A stretch of DNA of 64,000 nt from Ashinkailepas kermadecensis (lineage: Eukaryota > Arthropoda > Thecostraca > Neolepadidae), in contig JAOTOM010005103.1 of assembly GCA_034440615.1 (NCBI GenBank), positions 107,501 through 171,500 on the forward strand, read 5' to 3'. Of this stretch, positions 57,025-64,000 are shown one piece after another. Positions within the stretch are counted from its first letter, which is position 1, and every line of letters begins with the position of its first letter. Both the position numbers and the translations under genes were made by a program. Under the pieces are notes generated by a model. The model was not told the DNA's origin. It searched no databases and worked only from the letters and a program-made list of their open reading frames with translations.

Positions 57025-57078
57025 ATGGGCGCTGTATAACCAATGCAGTTGATGCACCCTAAAACCCTAATAACCAAC
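57025..57078 (+). mobile_element. Tail-B insertion (54 bp) with perfect 14-bp TSD
   Basis: Sequence atgggcgctgtataaccaat, gcagttgatgcaccctaaaa, ccctaataaccaac. Exact duplications caactgaagatgac lie at 57011-57024 and 57079-57092. It carries the same taaaacc..taataaccaac tail as SINE-A and the same stem position as tail-B, so it joins the two kinds. The left TSD also pairs with upstream tcttcagttga, a coincidental hairpin. Confidence 0.92.
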
Positions 57079-57092
57079 CAACTGAAGATGAC

Positions 57093-57884
57093 CTGTAGCC
57101 GAAAGCTTTTCGTTGTACCTGCGGCCATTTGGATCCCAAAGTTGAACAATTTATTGGCACGTTGCCGACCAGTTTTGTACTTATTATGCTAATGCCAGCC
57201 ATTCGACGATTGATACGATCATTATCACTGAGGGTGGTAAAGCCATAGACTGGTGTGTGTAGGAGCTGTTTTGGTGTGGGCAGTGTAGGACCTGTTTTGG
57301 TGGGTGCAGCCCTGCCAACTTACACGGCGCTGCACCAGACCACCTTCCATTTTCCCGCAGTTAGTAGGACAGATGTAAAGTCGGTGGCCCGGTCGTTCTG
57401 CTAACTTCAGTGAGTTTTGCTAACTTCGGTGAGTTAGCAGACACTCACCGATCCACACCGATCCGTGGGTTTGCGTCACTTTCCACCTTCGCTGTTTTCT
57501 GGTGGTGGGGTGTATTTGGTTCTGAGGTTCCCTGATGAAATCTTTTCAGAGATTCGGTAAAACAATCTGCTTTTTTTCGGGCTAAGTGGTAATACCAAGC
57601 AGTGATTTTTTGTTTGTTTCAAGTGCAATACCGTTGATGTAACTGGCTTCTCTGGAAAACGTGACTTCTCCTTTTACCTCTCTCAATCCATATTTCAAGC
57701 TCCGGTGATGAAGCTCATTTCAATATCCGCACAGCCATTTCTGGGCGGCACCATTCTCAGCACACGCTTCAGTATCATTTACAGGTTTGTAACAACTTGT
57801 GTCGCAGTGGCTGTAAGCATTTGGTGACTGTTGGGTGACCGAGTCCCAACTTGTCCCAGTTTCCATCGAGCCCAGTACCGGCCC
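57093..57884. other. Single-copy stretch
   Basis: Nothing recognised beyond a short ggagctgttttggtg duplication at 57260-57305. Confidence 0.5.
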
Positions 57885-58455
57885 GGCGGCTCAGTTAGCC
57901 ACGTGGCTAGGACAGCTGACCGGCGGCTCAGTTAGCCACGTGGCTAGGACAGCTGACCGGTGGCTCAGTTAGCCACGTGGCTAGGACAGCTGACCGGTGG
58001 CTCAGTTAGCCACCTGGAGGACGGGCTCGTTAGCCACGTGGCTGAGCGGCTCAGTTGCAGCTGACCGGTGGCTCAGTTAGCCACTGGCTAGGACAGCTGA
58101 CCGGCGGCTCAGTTAGCCCGTGGCAGGACAGTGGGTAGCCACGTGGCTAGGACAGCTGACCGATGGCTCAGTTAGCCACGTGGCTAGGACAGCTGACCGG
58201 TGGCTCAGTTAGCCACGTGGCTAGGACAGCTGACCGAAGGCCAGGACCGGTAGCCACGTGGCTAGGATTAGATATCAGCTGACCGGTGGCCAGGACAGTT
58301 AGCCACGTGGCTAGGACAGCTGACCGGTGGCTCAGTTAGCCACGTGGCTAGGACAGCTGACCGGTGGCTCAGTTAGCCACGTGGCTAGGACAGCTGACCG
58401 GTGGCTCAGTTAGCCACGTGGCTAGGACAGCTGACCGGTGGCCAGGACCGGCAGT
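57885..58455. repeat. 37-bp minisatellite with two E-boxes per unit, about 15 copies
   Basis: Unit gttagccacgtggctaggac followed by agctgaccggtggctca. Each complete unit has CACGTG and CAGCTG. The middle copies (58005-58140, 58235-58310) are deleted or rearranged. Confidence 0.96.
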
Positions 58456-60088
58456 AGAACGTGCTCATTTTCCCCAACCACTTCTCTGCGATGCTCCACA
58501 TGTGTACGACGTTTAGGGTTAAAATAATGGTTTTTCGTTGGGTGTGAGATGTCAATACGAGCACAGTAACATGTCGAAATTTGCCATGGAATTAGTGTCA
58601 TTTAAAATGCTTTTGATGTCATTCAGACTCAAATTTTAGTCAATGGTGTAGGTACTTATGACTGTACCTTTATCATTTGTTTTGTGATTCATGATTTAAG
58701 AAGAGCTATATTCGGGGTATGGAGAATAATAACTATGCTATAAACTGGTATTGTATGCCTTATAACATTATAGGTAATCCCTTTACCTGAAATTGCATTG
58801 CGAAATGTTCGTGTATCACCATTTCTTATCCAGAGCATGCACATGCTACTTATGAATGAGATACTGTTAGAAAAGAAGAGACACGAATACTTCGTAGGCA
58901 TGCATCAAGGAGCAGGATGTCGATGCTTCTTGAAGAAGGATGTCGATTCAGTGTTCAGAAAGTAGTATATTCCACCCTATTTCATGAATAATTTATCACG
59001 GACGGCGTAGAAAACGGTGCGTGAAGTGCCGACCTGATGCTGTCTGAAAATTGGTCCGGGTGTTGGTCCGGGTGTTCACTTTCAGGCAGCTGGAAGCGCC
59101 AGAGGACGAAATCAATACGGGGAGTGGTTTTATTGCGTATTGGCTGGATGACATCTGTTGTGACGGGAGAACAGAGACGGACAATGGTATTAGGAAAGGA
59201 AAAACGCAGCATGTGCAAAAGAAGGAGACAGGGCCAGAGATGTGGAGATGTGGGAGTAGCGCAGAGAGACAAAGACCAGCCGTGAGGATATACGTGTTTG
59301 CAGGAATGTATTTGTCTCATCTGTAAGCTAATTCCGGATAATATGATTGTGTGCTAGAAGAAGCAGATCCATCCATATGCATATATAGATGAAAAGTTGC
59401 AGAATCTACCCAAGGGCTATTACTGAGGCTTTAAGATTTTGTAAAAATATATCCAGGAGCTAGCTTGGCCTCTGTCAGAACATGCATCAGGCGCATCCGT
59501 GGCGACATGTTTACCTTCTCTTAACTTCCACATCTACCTCATTCGGTGCCTCAGACCTTCCCTTGCCGACCACAAGGCCGGACGGGCCAAAGAAGGGCAC
59601 AGATGTGGCGGAGCGTGGCCCGGAGGCTCCATCGCCGGGTCCCGAGCGTGTCTCCTCAGGCTGTGCCGCTGTTGGCTGTTTGTGGTGCTGCCGGCTGAGC
59701 TGCGGAGTCGTCTCTGGGTGTGCTGTGCGTGATGCCAAGCGGCCCACTCGATCCAGTATGCATATGATATCTGCCCGTTCGTGTGCGAGCGGGCGCGGCC
59801 GACTTGCGTTAGCGAAATGTTGGGCAGACGTCACGTCATGAATGCGAAATTGCGCGTAAAATGCAATTAGGGTGCGTCTGGTGCGGCGGTGCAACGTTGT
59901 GCTTACTCGTTTCCTCACAGTTGAAATATGTAGAGATATTGAGCAGCCTGGGTGTTTGTGAGGAGTGGAAGGTCTTGGTGACCGGGAGCCGCGAGGCCCG
60001 GTGTCGGGCCCCGCGGCTATTCCAGCAAGACGTGAACGACCGTTTGGTGTTGCTAAAACAAGTATTGGTGAATATCGTGATAGGCTCT
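58456..60088. other. Single-copy stretch, no gene recognised
   Basis: AT-rich to 59.0 kb and GC-richer afterwards. Overlapping frames at 59482-60141 on both strands are unrecognised. Confidence 0.5.
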
Positions 60089-60262
60089 GGTAGACATCGT
60101 GGTAAACTCCGGTAGACATCACGGTAAACTACGGTAGGCATCGCGGTAAACTACGGTGGGCATCACGGTAAACTACGGTACACATCACGGTAAACTACGG
60201 TAGGCATCACGGTAAACTCCGGTAGACAGCGTGGTAATCTCCGGTAGACATCGTGGTAAGAG
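60089..60262. repeat. 22-bp tandem repeat, 8 copies
   Basis: Unit ggtagacatcacggtaaactac with point variants, exact 22-bp spacing from 60089. Confidence 0.95.
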
Positions 60263-60635
60263 TTGGTGCTCATGGCGTTCAACGTGGGTCTAACTCATGG
60301 CAGGTATTGCGAGGTAATGACACCATGGGTTCAGTTCTGCTGACACTCGGCATCCGCTGACCCCAGTCTCGCCAGCGCCGGAGCTGGTGCGAGTTCTGTC
60401 TCACGATGTTCTCCGGAGCTCGCTGATATCGTGGCAGACGTGGCTCGCTGGGGAGTTTTTTTTCCAGCGGTGGCGGGACAGGTTTCTCTAAGGACTGACT
60501 AGGCCGCCACGCTCTGTTTAATATTGCGCTTGATTGAGCCTGTGAAGTCGTGGCTGGTGCTGCATCTAAACAGGTCGGTGGGTAACCGGAGAAGTAGGGT
60601 CTGTGGGCAGCGATCGAGCGGCGGGCGAGCGATTT
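60263..60635. other. Single-copy spacer
   Basis: Nothing recognised. Confidence 0.5.
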
Positions 60636-62995
60636 ATAGTGGGGAATATATAGTGATATATTTATAGTGGGGAATATATAGTGATATATTTATAGTGGGG
60701 AATTTATAGGGATATATTTATAGTGGGGAATTTATAGTGATATATTTATAGTGGGGAATTTATAGTGATATATTTATAGTGGGAATATATAGTGATATAT
60801 TTATAGTGGGGAATATATAGTGATATATTTATAGTGGGGAATTTATAGTGATATATTTATAGTGGGGAATATATAGTGATATATTTATAGTGGGAATATA
60901 TAGTGATATATTTATAGTGGGGAATTTATAGTGATATATTTATAGTGGGGAATATATAGTGATATATTTATAGTGGGGAATTATATAGTGATATATTTAT
61001 AGTGGGAATATATAGTGATATATTTATAGTGGGGAATTTATAGTGATATATTTATAGTGGGGAATATATAGTGATATATTTATAGTGGGGAATATATAGT
61101 GATATATTTATAGTGGGGAATTTATAGTGATATATTTATAGTGGGGAATATATAGTGATATATTTATAGTGGGAATATATAGTGATATATTTATAGTGGG
61201 GAATTTATAGTGATATATTTATAGTGGGGAATATATAGTGATATATTTATAGTGGGAATATATAGTGATAGATTTATAGTGGGGAATATATAGTGATATA
61301 TTTATAGTGGGGAATTTATAGTGATATATTTATAGTGGGAATATATAGTGATATATTTATAGTGGGGAATATATAGTGATATATTTATAGTGGGAATATA
61401 TAGTGATAGATTTATAGTGGGAATATATAGTGATATATTTATAGTGGGAATATATAGTGATAGATTTATAGTGGGGAATATATAGTGATATATTTATAGT
61501 GGGGAATTTATAGTGATATATTTATAGTGGGGAATATATAGTGATATATTTATAGTGGGGAATTTATAGTGATAGATTTATAGTGGGGAATATATAGTGA
61601 TATATTTATAGTGGGAATTTATAGTGATATATTTATAGTGGGGAATATATAGTGATATATTTATAGTGGGGAATTTATAGTGATATATTTATAGTGGGAA
61701 TATATAGTGATATATTTATAGTGGGGAATTTATAGTGATAGATTTATAGTGGGGAATATATAGTGATATATTTATAGTGGGGAATTTATAGTGATAGATT
61801 TATAGTGGGGAATATATAGTGATATATTTATAGTGGGGAATTTATAGTGATAGATTTATAGTGGGGAATATATAGTGATATATTTATAGTGGGGAATTTA
61901 TAGTGATAGATTTATAGTGGGGAATATATAGTGATATATTTATAGTGGGGAATTTATAGTGATAGATTTATAGTGGGGAATATATAGTGATATATTTATA
62001 GTGGGGAATTTATAGTGATAGATTTATAGTGGGGAATATATAGTGATATATTTATAGTGGGGAATTTATAGTGATATATTTATAGTGGGGAATATATAGT
62101 GGGAATTTATAGTGATAGATTTATAGTGGGGAATATATAGTGATATATTTATAGTGGGGAATTTATAGTGATATATTTATAGTGGGGAATATATAGTGAT
62201 ATATTTATAGTGGGGAATTTATAGTGATAGATTTATAGTGGGGAATATATAGTGATATATTTATAGTGGGGAATTTATAGTGATAGATTTATAGTGGGGA
62301 ATATATAGTGATATATTTATAGTGGGGAATTTATAGTGATAGATTTATAGTGGGGAATATATAGTGATATATTTATAGTGGGGAATTTATAGTGATATAT
62401 TTATAGTGGGGAATATATAGTGATATATTTATAGTGGGGAATTTATAGTGATAGATTTATAGTGGGGAATATATAGTGATATATTTATAGTGGGGAATTT
62501 ATAGTGATATATTTATAGTGGGGAATATATAGTGATATATTTATAGTGGGGAATTTATAGTGATATATTTATAGTGGGAATATATAGTGATATATTTATA
62601 GTGGGGAATGTATAGCGATATATTTATAGTGGGGAATATATAGTGATATATTTATAGTGGGGAATTTATAGTGATATATTTATAGTGGGGAATATATAGT
62701 GATATATTTATAGTGGGGAATGTATAGCGATATATTTATAGTGGGGAATATATAGTGATATATTTATAGTGGGGAATATATAGTGATATATTTATAGTGG
62801 GGAATATATAGTGATATATTTATAGTGGGGAATTTATAGCGATATATTTATAGTGGGGAATTTATAGTGGTAGATGTATAGTAGGGAAGTTATAGTGGGG
62901 AATTTATAGTGATAGATTTATAGTGATATATTTATAGTGATGGATTTATAGTGATGGAGTTATCGTGATGGATTTATAGTGATGGAGTCATAGGG
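60636..62995. repeat. 28-bp AT-rich satellite-like array, about 80 copies
   Basis: Unit ggggaatatatagtgatata followed by tttatagt. Main variants are aattta for aatata, gatagatt for gatatatt, and a 27-bp form with three Gs. Between about 61.56 and 62.4 kb two variants alternate, giving a 56-bp higher-order period. The array decays after 62.87 kb into gatggatttatagt. It is the only AT-rich array in the window and has stops in all frames. Confidence 0.97.
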
Positions 62996-63533
62996 AGGGG
63001 TTTGTTAATACGTTAAGTCGGGTCGGCCAGCTTCATTGTTTGGTGTTACTCTTGCATGTTGTTCATGAATATGAATCCTTGGCTGCTGCTGAAACCTCAT
63101 TCCACTTCGCTGTGGCTCGTACATGGGAACACGAGTATGTTAGATTGCTGGTGATGATCACCCCATGTTTCGCACTTTAAGACTAGCATGCGTAACTCAA
63201 ACTGGGTAGCAGTATATGACTGAACGGCGCCGGGTTTTGCGCACAAATGACTTGCTCATCGACTGTTGTGTATCAGCCACCTGTTTAGCTGCCGTGGCCG
63301 CTGAAGAGGCTGGACTTTATTTTACTTTATGAACTTTATTCCCTTCATATGTTGCGACGGTGTGTTGGAGAACAGCTCAGAGCCCGCTGTCGCCGTGTTG
63401 TGATGTGATCGCACTATCACAGATCTGATGCGATTTGTGAATGAGATCTGCTCCGTGTGATGCAGTGATTAAGACCTGATTCGTTCCCCCTCCCCCACCC
63501 TGTGTCGCATAGCTGGACTATAATTTAGCTCTG
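62996..63533. other. Single-copy spacer, probably intronic
   Basis: Nothing recognised. It lies just upstream of an exon-like segment on the plus strand. Confidence 0.5.
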
Positions 63534-63752
63534 ATACCCACCTGACCGCTGTCCCCACCTTACCGCTGTCCCCACCTGGCCGCTGTCCCCACCTGACCGC
63601 TGTCCCCACCTGACCGCTGTCTTCACCTGACCGCTGTCCCCACCTCACCGCTGTCCCCACCTGGCCGCTGTCCCCACCTCACCGCTGTCCCCACCTGGCC
63701 GCTGTCTCCACATGACCGCTGTCCCCACCTGACCGCTGTCCCCACCTGACCG
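63534..63752. repeat. 17-bp minisatellite, about 13 copies
   Basis: Unit gaccgctgtccccacct with small variants (ttaccg, ggccg, ctcaccg). It ends about 10 bp before the first exon-like splice acceptor, so it would be intronic. Confidence 0.95.
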
Positions 63753-64000
63753 TGTGTTGCAGGAGTGGAGGTGGGGTACGCCCGCGGCCTGCCCCAGATC
63801 ACAGTACCTCTGTCTCTGTGTTGCAGGAGTGGAGGTGGGGTACGCCCGCGGCCTGCCCCAGATCACAGTACCTCTGTCTCTGTGTTGCAGGAGTGGAGGT
63901 GGGGTACGCCCGCGGCCTGCCCCAGAGCACAGTACCTCTGTCTCTGTGTTGCAGGAGTGGAGGTGGGGTACGCCCGCGGCCTGCCCCAGATCACAGTACC
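63753..64000 (+). CDS. MCU-like exon start with its splice acceptor, tandemly repeated four times (partial)
   Basis: Four copies with a 64-bp period. Each has a pyrimidine-rich stretch and ttgcag (AG at 63761-2, 63825-6, 63889-90, 63953-4), then an exon-like segment. With two leading bases completing a split codon it reads V-E-V-G-Y-A-R-G-L-P-Q-I-T-V-P. The GLP-x-I-x-V pattern after an alternating strand resembles the first strands of the N-terminal domain of MCU, the inner-membrane pore subunit of the mitochondrial calcium uniporter, where animal proteins continue with L-P-S-R. Here copies 1-3 instead run from gtacctctg back into the next pyrimidine tract. Copy 4 is cut by the window edge, so only it can continue into the true exon. 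Copy 3 has agc for atc (I to S). All frames through the block are stop-free. Gene identity rests on 15 residues. Confidence 0.55.

Overview
The window looks like a piece of nuclear genome from an arthropod-like animal. Evidence: tRNA-derived SINEs with target-site duplications (TSDs), many minisatellites, no dense bacterial-style coding, and interstitial TTAGG runs (39.0-39.14 kb), the motif typical of arthropod telomeres. The species cannot be named from the sequence. By hand addition, about 24 kb of the 64 kb (roughly 38%) is tandem repeat, spread over about thirty unrelated arrays with units of 2-104 bp. Almost every long open frame lies in an array whose unit happens to lack stop codons, so these are not called as genes.

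Only two places carry recognisable protein-coding sequence. At the right edge (63.76-64.0 kb) a 3' splice site plus the start of an exon is repeated four times with a 64-bp period. The exon reads V-E-V-G-Y-A-R-G-L-P-Q-I-T-V-P, which resembles the start of the N-terminal domain of MCU, the pore subunit of the mitochondrial calcium uniporter. If that is right, the window is mostly the intron or upstream region of a plus-strand MCU gene. At 38.4-38.9 kb there is a frameshifted gag-like remnant of an LTR-type retroelement, next to the TTAGG runs.

Mobile elements: a tRNA-derived SINE family (here SINE-A) has near-complete copies at 2.5, 21.6, 27.4, 31.7, 32.6 and 49.0 kb, partial copies at 3.2, 17.9 and 36.8 kb, and relatives at 44.1 and 53.8 kb. 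Very short insertions (36-63 bp) made only of a 3' stem-loop and tail (here tail-B) lie at 6.8, 7.1, 8.5, 17.5, 29.4, 36.4 and 57.0 kb. Several have clear TSDs. SINE-A and tail-B share one 3' architecture: a GC stem, a loop of about 20 nt, the closing stem, then TAAAACC..AATAACCAACC. This suggests one LINE partner that recognises this end. Every copy recognised is on the plus strand. A likely non-autonomous DNA transposon of about 820 bp lies at 51.86-52.68 kb.

Layout: 0-5.5 kb, six arrays and two SINE copies. 5.5-8.5 kb, single-copy with short retroposed tails. 8.5-12.6 kb, GC-rich arrays. 13.8-15.8 kb, a 38-bp array. 16-21 kb, mostly single-copy, AT-rich from 18.6 kb. 21-27.8 kb, a 26-bp array, a SINE, a 3.2-kb 32-bp array and a SINE-seeded ACC microsatellite. 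28-36.2 kb, pentamer, 27-bp and AG/ACAG repeats among SINEs. 36.2-41.7 kb, gag remnant and TTAGG. 41.7-51.6 kb, 32-, 43-, 47- and 35-bp arrays. 51.9-58.5 kb, DNA transposon and 69-, 32- and 37-bp arrays. 60-63 kb, a 28-bp AT-rich array. 63.5-64 kb, a 17-bp array followed by the MCU-like exon copies. No gene system linking several proteins was found.
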